Counted from the first letter of the stretch, positions 1 through 5,686 are shown. The stretch: DNA of 6,295 nt from Comamonadaceae bacterium (GCA_947461325.1 CANHLD010000108.1:1-6295); one strand, 5' to 3'. Numbers and translations: made by a program. The notes: a model not told the origin generated them from the sequence alone.

Positions 1-2
1 CG

Positions 3-80
3 GTAGATGGGGATGTGCAGCGCATCAATTTTGAGCCTACACAACGTGATGCGCTGTGCAGGCGTTACGGGTTGGAGTGA
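3..80 (+). CDS. possible 3' end of an unrecognised gene (partial, runs off left edge)
   Basis: Reading from base 3, 25 sense codons stay open and end in TGA at 78-80. The peptide finishes INFEPTQRDALCRRYGLE, a mix of charged and hydrophobic residues that looks like the C-terminus of a soluble protein. I do not recognise the family. An open stretch of this length occurs often by chance, so the call rests mostly on residue composition. If real, the gene converges on metK, and 81-323 is the space between two facing gene ends. An inverted repeat (14-27 with 47-60) lies inside it, which is unusual for plain coding sequence. Confidence 0.4.
   Translation, partial: VDGDVQRINFEPTQRDALCRRYGLE
14..60. 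repeat. inverted repeat, possible hairpin
   Basis: CAGCGCATCA at 18-27 is the exact reverse complement of TGATGCGCTG at 47-56, with 19 bases between. On the plus-strand RNA the stem extends outwards to 14-27/47-60 through two G.U wobbles (17/57 and 16/58) and two further pairs. It sits in the last codons of the possible partial gene. Its role is unknown; it may be a fold at the 3' end of that message. Confidence 0.5.
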
Positions 81-84
81 ATCA

Positions 85-122
85 CGCGGGTGCCGTGCTT
101 ACAGCCCGGCCGCTGCAAGCAG
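85..122. repeat. 38-bp perfect direct repeat, copy 1
   Basis: These 38 bases are identical to 190-227, offset by 105 bases. The identity stops sharply at both ends (ATCA versus GCTT before; G versus C after). Surrounding sequence is only partly similar. The sharp contrast suggests either a later duplication or gene conversion of this block, or stronger constraint on it. It contains the short palindrome CTGC-AA-GCAG. Confidence 0.95.
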
Positions 123-136
123 GCCTTGTGGTCTTC

Positions 137-162
137 GCTCACATCGCTTGCGCGATATGAGC
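137..162 (-). other. conserved hairpin, unit B
   Basis: Read on the minus strand, GCTCAUAUCGC pairs with GCGAUGUGAGC across a 4-base loop: 11 pairs including one U.G wobble (at 142/157). On the plus strand that position would be a C.A mismatch, so the fold is better in RNA from metK's strand. The hairpin at 258-284 has the same architecture but different paired bases. It matches no RNA family I can name. Confidence 0.6.
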
Positions 163-189
163 TTCGCCCCAAAGCCCAAGTCCCCGCTT

Positions 190-227
190 CGCGGGTGCCG
201 TGCTTACAGCCCGGCCGCTGCAAGCAG
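190..227. repeat. 38-bp perfect direct repeat, copy 2
   Basis: These bases are identical to 85-122. On the minus strand the block includes the last codons (LLAAAGL) and stop of the metK-like tail and then a further ~19 bases. A small CCCGC-TTC-GCGGG hairpin (183-195) straddles its left end. Confidence 0.95.
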
Positions 228-251
228 CGCTTGGGCTTTGTCCGTTTTTTG
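204..251 (-). pseudogene. relic of a metK 3' end (last 16 codons)
   Basis: Aligned without gaps to the true metK end (371-324), 34 of 48 bases match. Ten of the 14 differences are at third codon positions, so 12 of 15 residues and the stop are unchanged. That pattern is expected when two sequences diverged while both coded for protein. The relic has the Q found in the E. coli MetK tail (KTDKAQ). Further upstream the similarity fades into the 258-284 hairpin. Chance similarity of alanine-rich codons is the main alternative for the last seven codons, but not for KTDKA. Confidence 0.55.
208..250 (+). terminator. candidate intrinsic terminator for the rightward gene
   Basis: AGCCC (208-212) pairs with GGGCT (233-237) and CGCTGC (216-221) with GCAGCG (224-229). 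The bases between are two G.U wobbles and one C.C mismatch on the plus-strand RNA. A run of six T follows at 245-250. The T run begins seven bases after the stem, farther than usual, and the site lies about 130 bases beyond the possible gene end at 80, so the call is tentative. Confidence 0.35.
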
Positions 252-257
252 GTCTGC

Positions 258-284
258 GTTCACATTGGCTACGCCAATATGAAC
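258..284 (-). other. conserved hairpin, unit A
   Basis: On the minus strand GUUCAUAUUGGC pairs with GCCAAUGUGAAC around a 3-base loop: 12 pairs with one U.G wobble (263/279). Compared with the hairpin at 137-162, two pairs have changed from U-A to C-G on both sides, while CAUAU/AUGUG with its wobble is unchanged. Confidence 0.6.
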
Positions 285-292
285 TCCGCCCG

Positions 293-318
293 AAAACCGA
301 TGCCTTGCTGACGCAAGG
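293..318 (-). terminator. candidate metK terminator
   Basis: Five bases beyond the metK stop, the minus strand has CCTTGC-GTCA-GCAAGG (318-303), a perfect 6-bp stem with a 4-base loop. Six bases later come four T (296-293). The stem is short and the T run weak, so it may terminate only partly and let transcripts run into the repeat hairpins. Confidence 0.35.
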
Positions 319-323
319 TGGGC

Positions 324-1505
324 TTACAGCCCAGCAGCAGCACGGAGTGCTGCTGCCTTATCGGTTTTCTCCCAAGTGAACTCAGGTTCGTCTCGGCCAA
401 AGTGGCCGTAGGCTGCTGTCTTTTCATAAATGGGACGCAACAGGTCCAGCATCAGAATAATGCCCTTAGGGCGCAGATCGAAATGTTCGTTCACCAGCGC
501 TGCGATTTTTTCATCGCTGATGACGCCGGTGCCCTGGGTGTTCACGGTCACGTTCATGGGCTTGGCCACACCGATGGCATAAGCCACCTGCACCTGGCAC
601 TGAGTGGCCAGTCCTGCGGCCACCACATTTTTCGCGACATAGCGTGCAGCATATGCTGCAGAGCGGTCCACCTTGCTAGGGTCTTTGCCGCTGAATGCGC
701 CGCCGCCGTGCGGGCAAGCACCGCCGTAAGTGTCAACAATGATTTTGCGTCCGGTCAAGCCGCAATCGCCTTGCGGGCCACCGACCACAAAACGGCCGGT
801 CGGGTTGATCAGGTAACGCGTGTCTTTCAGCCATTCTTTAGGCAGCACGGGTTTGATGATTTCCTCGATCACGGCTTCGATGAAAGAGGCTTTCATCTTG
901 GTCGGTGTTTCGCTTTGGTCCGGGCTGTGCTGTGAAGACAATACCACGGTGTCAATGCTGTGAGGTTTGCCGTCCACATAGCGCATGGTCACCTGGCTTT
1001 TGGCGTCGGGACGCAAAAAAGGCATGCGGCCGTCGCGGCGCAGTTGCGCTTGGCGTTCAACCAAACGGTGCGCGTAGTAAATGGGTGCGGGCATCAGGTC
1101 TGGGGTTTCCTTGACCGCATAACCGAACATCAACCCTTGGTCACCGGCGCCGGTGTTCAGGTGATCGTCAGAGGCGTGGTTCACACCCTGTGCAATATCG
1201 TTGGATTGTTTGTCATAGCAAACCATGACAGCGCAACCTTTGTAGTCGATGCCGTACTCGGTGTTGTCATAACCGATGCGTTGAATCGTGTCGCGTGCGA
1301 CTTGTATGTAGTCGACATGCGCGTTGGTCGTGATCTCTCCGGCCAACACCACCAAGCCGGTGTTGGTCAGCGTCTCAGCTGCCACGCGGCTGCGCGGGTC
1401 TTGTTTGAAGATGGCATCCAAAATAGCGTCAGAAATCTGGTCAGCCACTTTATCGGGGTGACCTTCAGAGACGGATTCGGATGTGAAAAGATAATCGTTC
1501 GCCAT
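324..1505 (-). CDS. metK: S-adenosylmethionine synthetase (methionine adenosyltransferase)
   Basis: The enzyme makes S-adenosylmethionine from methionine and ATP, releasing phosphate and diphosphate, in the cytoplasm; SAM feeds methylation and polyamine synthesis. The 393-residue product is full length for the family. Visible signatures are FTSESVSEGHPDK near residues 7-19 (ATP-binding N-terminal motif), GAGDQGLMFGYA at 119-130, and the phosphate loop HGGGAFSGKD at 266-275 followed by PSKVDRSAAYAAR. The C-terminus WEKTDKAAALRAAAGL closely resembles the E. coli MetK end. The ATG at 1505 has GGAG (1515-1512) six bases upstream. The final alanine codons form a perfect 10-bp hairpin (334-356). 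Downstream lie diverged copies of its own last codons. It is divergent from the acyltransferase pair. Confidence 0.97.
   Translation of the reverse strand: MANDYLFTSESVSEGHPDKVADQISDAILDAIFKQDPRSRVAAETLTNTGLVVLAGEITTNAHVDYIQVARDTIQRIGYDNTEYGIDYKGCAVMVCYDKQSNDIAQGVNHASDDHLNTGAGDQGLMFGYAVKETPDLMPAPIYYAHRLVERQAQLRRDGRMPFLRPDAKSQVTMRYVDGKPHSIDTVVLSSQHSPDQSETPTKMKASFIEAVIEEIIKPVLPKEWLKDTRYLINPTGRFVVGGPQGDCGLTGRKIIVDTYGGACPHGGGAFSGKDPSKVDRSAAYAARYVAKNVVAAGLATQCQVQVAYAIGVAKPMNVTVNTQGTGVISDEKIAALVNEHFDLRPKGIILMLDLLRPIYEKTAAYGHFGRDEPEFTWEKTDKAAALRAAAGL
334..356. repeat. perfect hairpin inside the metK 3' end
   Basis: GCAGCAGCAC (334-343) pairs perfectly with GTGCTGCTGC (347-356) across a 3-base loop. 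It is encoded by the alanine-rich codons just before the stop. The tail segments in both downstream repeats also fold at the equivalent place (CTGC-AA-GCAG at 113-122; a longer stem at 208-237). Alanine and leucine codons on both sides make some symmetry likely, so selection on structure is not proven. Confidence 0.6.
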
Positions 1506-1663
1506 GTAAAACTCCAGTTGATTGATGATGCGTTGCCATCACATGAGAGTCTGGCGAACGCTTTAGCAGATGACTGATGAACAGCCGACTCTTGCGAGTG
1601 TGTCGCCCTGCAAGTTGCTTCATTAACTCAGCGACAATAGGTATTCTATTCAAATTAAACGCT
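1506..1663. promoter_or_regulatory. divergent intergenic region between metK and the acyltransferase operon
   Basis: These 158 bases must hold the promoters of two diverging units. The best -10-like string is around 1642-1648, read as TATTCT on plus and as TAGAAT on minus. A weak -35 (TTCATT, 1619-1624) lies 17 bases before the plus-strand version; no good -35 is visible for metK. The metK ribosome site GGAG is at 1515-1512. I saw no recognised riboswitch. The assignment of boxes is tentative. Confidence 0.35.
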
Positions 1664-2500
1664 ATGACTTTTTTGATCCGTTGGCTGTCGATTTTGTCCC
1701 TGCCTTGGATGCAGCGAATCGGCTGGCTGCTCGGATGGGTCACCTGGGCGTTATCGCCGCGTTACAGAAAACAATTTCGTGAGCAATCCCATCAAGCCGG
1801 TTACAGCTTTGCGCAAGTCAGGGCTGCAGTGGGTGCCGCCGGTTGTCAAGCGCTCGAATCCTTTCGTGTCTGGTTCGGCGCTCCCATGCCCGTGCAATGG
1901 AACGGCGCTGAGCACATCACACAAGCCTTTGAACGCGGCAAAGGTGTGTTGTTCATGACACCGCACTTAGGTTGTTTTGAAATCACCGCACCCAGCTTTT
2001 CTCAGCGCTTTGGCGACGCACACGGCGCAATGACCGTGCTGTACCGGCCAGCCAGACAAGCCTGGCTCAGGCAATTGTTGGTGCATGCGCGCGAAAAACC
2101 TCATCTCAATGCAGTGCCTGCAAGCATGGACGGCGTGCGTCAATTGCTCAAAGCTTTGCGGCGCGGCCATTCGGTGGGCTTGCTGCCGGACCAGGTACCA
2201 CCGGATGGCATGGGAATGTGGTCGAGCATGTGGGGACGGCCTGCCTACACCATGACACTCGGTGCCAAACTGGCCATGCAAACCAGTGCTCAAATATTGG
2301 TAGCCTGGGGTGAACGGCTCCCTGGCGATCAAGGTTATTGCATCCATGTTGAACCTATGAAAGAAGAACTCTCAGACGATTTGGTGACTGCTGTGTTGCA
2401 AATCAACAAAGCCATGGAGGCTTTGATCAGGCAATGTCCCGAACAATACCTGTGGGGGTATGCCCGGTTTAAACGCCCGCGCCGCGAGGAGTTGGCGTGA
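1664..2500 (+). CDS. lysophospholipid / lipid A-type acyltransferase (LpxL/HtrB family), first copy
   Basis: The 278-residue product belongs to the membrane-associated acyltransferases that add a secondary fatty acyl chain to lipid A precursors. The N-terminal 30 residues (FLIRWLSILSLPW onward) are hydrophobic and aromatic, fitting an inner-membrane anchor. The catalytic HX4E motif is HLGCFE at 101-106, followed by the conserved YRP at 127-129, LLPDQ at 173-177 and QYLWGYARFKRP near the end. The ATG at 1664 is chosen because an upstream in-frame ATG at 1577 would add 29 residues unlike the family and overlap the presumed promoters; no clear Shine-Dalgarno precedes either start. Its TGA overlaps the GTG of the next acyltransferase, so the two are probably one operon. 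Exact substrate and acyl donor cannot be read from sequence. Confidence 0.88.
   Translation: MTFLIRWLSILSLPWMQRIGWLLGWVTWALSPRYRKQFREQSHQAGYSFAQVRAAVGAAGCQALESFRVWFGAPMPVQWNGAEHITQAFERGKGVLFMTPHLGCFEITAPSFSQRFGDAHGAMTVLYRPARQAWLRQLLVHAREKPHLNAVPASMDGVRQLLKALRRGHSVGLLPDQVPPDGMGMWSSMWGRPAYTMTLGAKLAMQTSAQILVAWGERLPGDQGYCIHVEPMKEELSDDLVTAVLQINKAMEALIRQCPEQYLWGYARFKRPRREELA
2486..2491 (+). promoter_or_regulatory. strong ribosome binding site deciding a GTG start
   Basis: GAGGAG ends five bases before GTG at 2497 and lies inside the last codons of the preceding gene. It is the clearest Shine-Dalgarno in the window and supports the GTG start and translational coupling. Confidence 0.8.
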
Positions 2501-3366
2501 ATCCATTGGCCATCTTCATGGGTCTGATCGGTCGTTTGCCTTTGTCATGGCTGAGGCTGTTAGGTCGGGGCACGGGATGGCTGTTTTATGTCGCGTCTGC
2601 ACGCAGACGCCATGTGGTGTTGACCAATCTCAAACTGTGTTTCCCTCGACTCAGTGAGTCTGAGCTACAAGAACTGGCCAAAACACATTTCATTTTGTTA
2701 GGGCAGTCTCTGTGGGACCGGGCGTGGTTGTGGCACGCATCAGAATCTGAACTCGAGAAGCGTTTTCAATTCACGGGTGATTTTTCAATTTTTGACGACA
2801 AGTCGCCTTTGGTTGTACTGGCACCGCATTTCGTTGGCTTAGATGCGGGTGGCGTGGCCATGACCGTGCTCAAGCGCGTTCCCATGGCGTGTGTTTATGT
2901 GCCCTTGCGCAATGCCTATGTGGAAGATTGGGTGATGAAGGGCCGCAACCGCTCCGGCCATGTGCAGTCGGTGCAACGCAACGACGGCGCTCAACCCTTG
3001 CTGAAAATATTGCGCCAAGGTATGCGTTTGCACTATTCACCCGATATGGACTTTGGCATACAAGGTGCCATATGGGCGGATTTTTTCGGGGTCAATGCAG
3101 CCACCACCAACACCTTGCCGCGCATTGCCAAACTGGCAGGCGCTCGGGTGTGTACCTTGGTCACTCGTTTGACGCCGCAAGGCTATGCCGTAGAACTCGG
3201 CCCGGTCTGGTCCTCTTTTCCAAGCGACGATATACAAGCCGATGTTCGGTGGATGAACCGCGACATAGAGCAACAGGTGCTGAATTCAGTCGCCCAATAC
3301 TATTGGGTGCACAAACGCTTCAAGTCGCGGCCTGAGGGTCAGCCATCGGTATACGTGCAGCGCTGA
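2497..3366 (+). CDS. lysophospholipid / lipid A-type acyltransferase (LpxL/HtrB family), second copy
   Basis: This 289-residue protein is a second member of the same family, distinct from its neighbour. It starts at GTG 2497, overlapping the previous TGA by three bases, with GAGGAG five bases upstream. The N-terminus is hydrophobic with a basic break (SARRRHV, 34-40). NLKLCFPRLSESE (44-56) is the typical family segment that the first copy lacks. The catalytic HX4D is HFVGLD at 111-116, then VPLRN at 135-139, SPDMDFG at 181-187 (the LPDQDxG-like motif) and YYWVHKRFKSRP near the end. It fits the classical LpxL/LpxM pattern better than the first copy and may act at a different acylation step. 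Its last 47 bases overlap the end of the facing methyltransferase gene. Confidence 0.9.
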   Translation: MNPLAIFMGLIGRLPLSWLRLLGRGTGWLFYVASARRRHVVLTNLKLCFPRLSESELQELAKTHFILLGQSLWDRAWLWHASESELEKRFQFTGDFSIFDDKSPLVVLAPHFVGLDAGGVAMTVLKRVPMACVYVPLRNAYVEDWVMKGRNRSGHVQSVQRNDGAQPLLKILRQGMRLHYSPDMDFGIQGAIWADFFGVNAATTNTLPRIAKLAGARVCTLVTRLTPQGYAVELGPVWSSFPSDDIQADVRWMNRDIEQQVLNSVAQYYWVHKRFKSRPEGQPSVYVQR

Positions 3367-3967
3367 TATTGGTTGGGAAGTGCGCCATCGCCAAATCTTG
3401 TAACTCGGTATCTTTCAATTTGACTTTGCTGGCCAGAACCCACAAATCGAACGCGGTCGGTCGTCTGGCTGAGGCGATTGACGCAAAGCCTGCTGCTTTG
3501 AGCGTGGCCACCAACACCTTTTGTGTGAAACCGCAGCGGTGCGCCATGAAGTGGTTGCCTTTGGCAATCGCACTTTGTAAACCAAAGACCATGTCCAAGG
3601 GATTGATCGGTCCAGCCGCAGAGTTGTAGGCCGGTTGCATCAATTTGTCGCGGGCTATCAATTCCGCCACCGATTGCAAGTCCGGACAGGTCAGCACCAA
3701 AAAACCATCGTTGCTGAGTACACGTTTAAATTCTGACAGCGCCGCTGGCACTTCATAGGCATTGAGATGCTCGATATTGTGGCTGGAGTAAATGGCGTCC
3801 ATGCTTTGGCTTTGCACGGCTGTCATTTGGGTGATGCTGCCAATCACATCCGGTTTGACCTTGGGGTCGATATCCAACCGAAGCTCATTCCACTCACGCG
3901 TATTGAAACCGCGCGTGGTGGCTTTTTTGTATTTGGTACCGCAACCGACATGTAAAAAAGTAGCCAT
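3320..3967 (-). CDS. class I SAM-dependent methyltransferase, substrate unknown
   Basis: The 215-residue protein begins at once with SAM-binding motif I, LHVGCG (5-10), followed by the acidic LRLDIDP (29-35) at the end of strand 2. SMDAIYSSHNIEHL (55-68) and the FKRVLSNDGFLVLTCPD stretch (80-96) are typical of Methyltransf_11-type domains, some of which serve surface polysaccharide synthesis. The substrate cannot be told. The ATG at 3967 fits because the motif starts four residues later, although no Shine-Dalgarno is visible. A small inverted repeat, CGTCA-AAC-TGACG (3977-3989), lies just upstream. It is 60 bases after the hydrolase gene and is probably the last gene of the engB cluster. Its last 47 bases overlap the facing acyltransferase gene. 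Confidence 0.85.
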   Translation of the reverse strand: MATFLHVGCGTKYKKATTRGFNTREWNELRLDIDPKVKPDVIGSITQMTAVQSQSMDAIYSSHNIEHLNAYEVPAALSEFKRVLSNDGFLVLTCPDLQSVAELIARDKLMQPAYNSAAGPINPLDMVFGLQSAIAKGNHFMAHRCGFTQKVLVATLKAAGFASIASARRPTAFDLWVLASKVKLKDTELQDLAMAHFPTNISAARIPMADPQAAT

Positions 3968-4027
3968 GTTGGATCACGTCAAACTGACGAGCCCCGATTA
4001 AATAAACATAGCGAGTTGTATAACGTA

Positions 4028-4933
4028 TCAGCGGATCCAGTTTCTGATAATTTCGATGACGAGTTCAGGCTGTTCATGCACCAGCCAATGCGTGCCCTCT
4101 TCAACCCGGTGCAGTTCCAAGTCGGGCACAAAATCTTCCAAACCGTCAATCAAACCCGGGGAAAGCGCCGTGTCTTGCATGCCCCAAATGACCAAGGTCG
4201 GCACCAGAATGCGCAACATCTCCAGCGGCAAATCGATGACAGAGGCCGCCGGATCTTTGGCGGTGGCCGGACGCAAAGGCGAAGCGCGGTAATAGTTCAA
4301 TGCGCCATCCAAGCCTTGGTTCCAGACTTGGCGGTACTTGTCTTTGGTGGCTTCGTCCAACCATGCATACGGACCGTTTTCTGCACCCATGTTGGAAAAA
4401 AATGTCCACAAGCGGCGAAAGTCGTCTTCTTTCAGCAGGCGAGCAGCATCTTCGCGAATCAAAAAATTCATGTAATCGCTAGACGATTGTTGCTTGCTGT
4501 CGTTTTTCAGGTCACGCAAAAAAGTGCCCGGATGCGGTGAATTGATGATGGCGAGTTTTTGCATAAGCGCCGGATGCTGGTTCGCCATGTTCCAAGCCAC
4601 CGCGCCACCCCAATCGTGGGCGACCAGGCAGGCCAACGGCTGTTCCCCTGAAAAATGCTGTTTCAAGGCAATGATGTCTTTGACCAGTTCTTTGGCTCGG
4701 TAGGCTTTCACATCGGTTGGAGCAGATGATCCGGCGTAGCCGCGTAAATTGGGCGCCACACACAAATAACCGCCATGAGCGGCTTGGCCAAAGTGCAACA
4801 GCAATTCATCCCAGGCGAAAGCAGCCTCCGGGAAGCCGTGCAAAAACAGCATGACCGGTTGACCCGATTGGCCGCTGACCCGGCAATCGAGTGTGATGCC
4901 GTGAGGTAATGAAACTATTTCGCTTCGGATCAT
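4028..4933 (-). CDS. alpha/beta hydrolase, epoxide hydrolase-like
   Basis: The 301-residue cytoplasmic protein has the alpha/beta-hydrolase layout with an aspartate nucleophile. HGFPE at 32-36 supplies the oxyanion hole, AHDWGG at 105-110 carries the likely nucleophile D107, WGMQD at 250-254 the likely acid D254, and GTHW at 280-283 the catalytic H282. ALNYYRA at 211-217 matches the lid tyrosine region of epoxide hydrolases. A haloalkane or haloacid dehalogenase is the main alternative, since both use this triad. Start: an upstream in-frame ATG at 4969 exists, but 4933 is preferred because it gives an ATGA overlap with the engB stop and the usual N-terminal length. No Shine-Dalgarno is obvious, so expression likely depends on coupling to engB. 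Substrate unknown. Confidence 0.87.
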   Translation of the reverse strand: MIRSEIVSLPHGITLDCRVSGQSGQPVMLFLHGFPEAAFAWDELLLHFGQAAHGGYLCVAPNLRGYAGSSAPTDVKAYRAKELVKDIIALKQHFSGEQPLACLVAHDWGGAVAWNMANQHPALMQKLAIINSPHPGTFLRDLKNDSKQQSSSDYMNFLIREDAARLLKEDDFRRLWTFFSNMGAENGPYAWLDEATKDKYRQVWNQGLDGALNYYRASPLRPATAKDPAASVIDLPLEMLRILVPTLVIWGMQDTALSPGLIDGLEDFVPDLELHRVEEGTHWLVHEQPELVIEIIRNWIR

Positions 4934-5607
4934 GGCAGAACAACCGTGGCGGGATGGGTCCATTCCCACAGTTTGAGGCTGACGTCTTCGACGCCTTGTT
5001 TTTTCAGCGAGGAAAACAAATGCGCTTCGCCGCCACCGGATTGCAATTTGGCAATCGACAAGGCCTTGGCGGCTTCGCTGCGGTTGAGTTTGTCGGCCTT
5101 GGTCAACAGCATGAGAAATTTCAAGCCTTCTTCGACTTTGGGGCGAATCACTTCGAGCAAAATTTCATCCAACTCGGTCAAGCCCAGGCGCGGGTCGCAC
5201 ATCAGCACCACGCCTTTGAGGTTGTCGCGGGTCATCAGGTAATTGCCCATGACGCGCTGCCAGCGGATTTTGTCGGACTTAGGCACAGCGGCATAGCCGT
5301 AACCCGGCAGATCGGCCAGCACGGTGTCGGTCTGGTTCTGGCGGCCCAAGGCAAACAAATTGATGTGCTGGGTACGCCCCGGTGTTTTGGAGGCATAAGC
5401 CAGTTGGCGCTGTTGGGTCAACACATTGATGCAGGTGGATTTACCGGCATTGGAGCGGCCGACAAAAGCGATTTCCGGCTGGTCATAGGCTGGTAAATGG
5501 TGAAGCTGGGCGGCAGTGGTTAAAAAACGCGCCGTGTGGAGCCATCCGACAGCTTGTTTGACGCGATCAGTATGGATTGCATCCACTGCGATTGGGGGGT
5601 GGGCCAT
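4930..5607 (-). CDS. engB: ribosome biogenesis GTP-binding protein EngB/YsxC (YihA)
   Basis: EngB is a small TRAFAC GTPase needed for assembly of the large ribosomal subunit. The 225-residue product shows all the nucleotide motifs: G1 GRSNAGKST (50-58), G2 TPGRTQ (75-80), G3 DLPGYG (99-104), G4 TKAD (169-172) and G5 SSLKKQG (199-205). Length is close to the family norm with a slightly long N-terminus. The ATG at 5607 is the first in frame; its ribosome site is weak (AAAGAA). The stop overlaps the hydrolase ATG in an ATGA. It faces away from the cytochrome c4 gene, an arrangement I recall from other Burkholderiales. Confidence 0.95.
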   Translation of the reverse strand: MAHPPIAVDAIHTDRVKQAVGWLHTARFLTTAAQLHHLPAYDQPEIAFVGRSNAGKSTCINVLTQQRQLAYASKTPGRTQHINLFALGRQNQTDTVLADLPGYGYAAVPKSDKIRWQRVMGNYLMTRDNLKGVVLMCDPRLGLTELDEILLEVIRPKVEEGLKFLMLLTKADKLNRSEAAKALSIAKLQSGGGEAHLFSSLKKQGVEDVSLKLWEWTHPATVVLP

Positions 5608-5686
5608 GGTTATTCTTTGCGCGCAACCCGGTGGGTGCAGGCCTGCATTGTAGAATGTCGAATTGACTAATTCCTATTCAAACACC
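5608..5686. promoter_or_regulatory. divergent promoter region between engB and cytochrome c4
   Basis: Overlapping -10-like strings face opposite ways: TACAAT on minus (5652-5647), about 40 bases before the engB ATG, and TAGAAT on plus (5651-5656), about 30 bases before the cytochrome ATG. A TTGACT at 5663-5668 looks like a -35 box but is too near the cytochrome start to serve it. No convincing -35 was found for either -10, so exact promoters are uncertain. Confidence 0.35.

Larger units (their letters stand above)
85..176 (-). repeat. distal copy of the metK-downstream repeat (unit B)
   Basis: This is the second of two diverged tandem units following metK, described on the minus strand. It starts with GGCTTTGGGGCGAAG (176-162), which matches 12 of 15 bases of the other unit, followed by a hairpin (162-137). 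It ends with a 38-base block (122-85) identical to 227-190 of the other unit. The block includes CTGCTTGCAGCGGCCGG and a GGGCTGTAAGC that matches the metK stop region. It is shorter than unit A mainly because about 17 bases between hairpin and tail are missing, so the metK-like codons here reach back only to LLAAAGL plus stop. Confidence 0.75.
190..298 (-). repeat. proximal copy of the metK-downstream repeat (unit A)
   Basis: This is the first unit after metK. On the minus strand it runs GGTTTTCGGGCGGAG (298-284), a hairpin (284-258), a metK-tail-like segment (251-204), then the 38-base block shared with unit B. The segment 251-204 reads QKTDKAQALLAAAGL plus TAA, against EKTDKAAALRAAAGL plus TAA at the end of MetK. 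No start codon or ribosome binding site makes it a likely gene of its own. It looks like a relic or displaced metK 3' end that became part of a repeat. Confidence 0.75.

Noticed and set aside
1..80. SAH riboswitch on the minus strand, suggested by AGGCTC between two pairing arms and by proximity to metK
   Set aside because: The arms do not form the expected P1 helix and the conserved GAGG/CCAGG core is absent; the same bases read better as the end of a rightward gene.
85..227. CRISPR array
   Set aside because: There are only two repeat copies, the spacing is itself repetitive, and no cas genes are present.
7..311. Small plus-strand proteins across the repeats (CLQPGRCKQ-type repeats)
   Set aside because: The repeated peptide is simply the DNA repeat read in the plus frames; there is no ribosome site, and the minus-strand metK tail frame explains the sequence better.
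318..935. Long open frame on the plus strand opposite metK
   Set aside because: It is antisense to a clearly functional metK and shows no recognisable domain; it is a shadow of metK codon bias.
1465..1561. Short upstream reading frame overlapping the metK start (starts MATHHQSTGVLHG, minus strand)
   Set aside because: No ribosome binding site precedes it, and its latter half is just metK in another frame.
1577..1663. Longer start for the first acyltransferase at ATG 1577
   Set aside because: It adds 29 residues unlike the family N-terminus, has no ribosome site and occupies the divergent promoter region.
4934..4969. Longer start for the hydrolase at ATG 4969
   Set aside because: It would add 12 residues read from engB codons; the ATGA overlap at 4933 and the family's usual N-terminus favour the shorter form.
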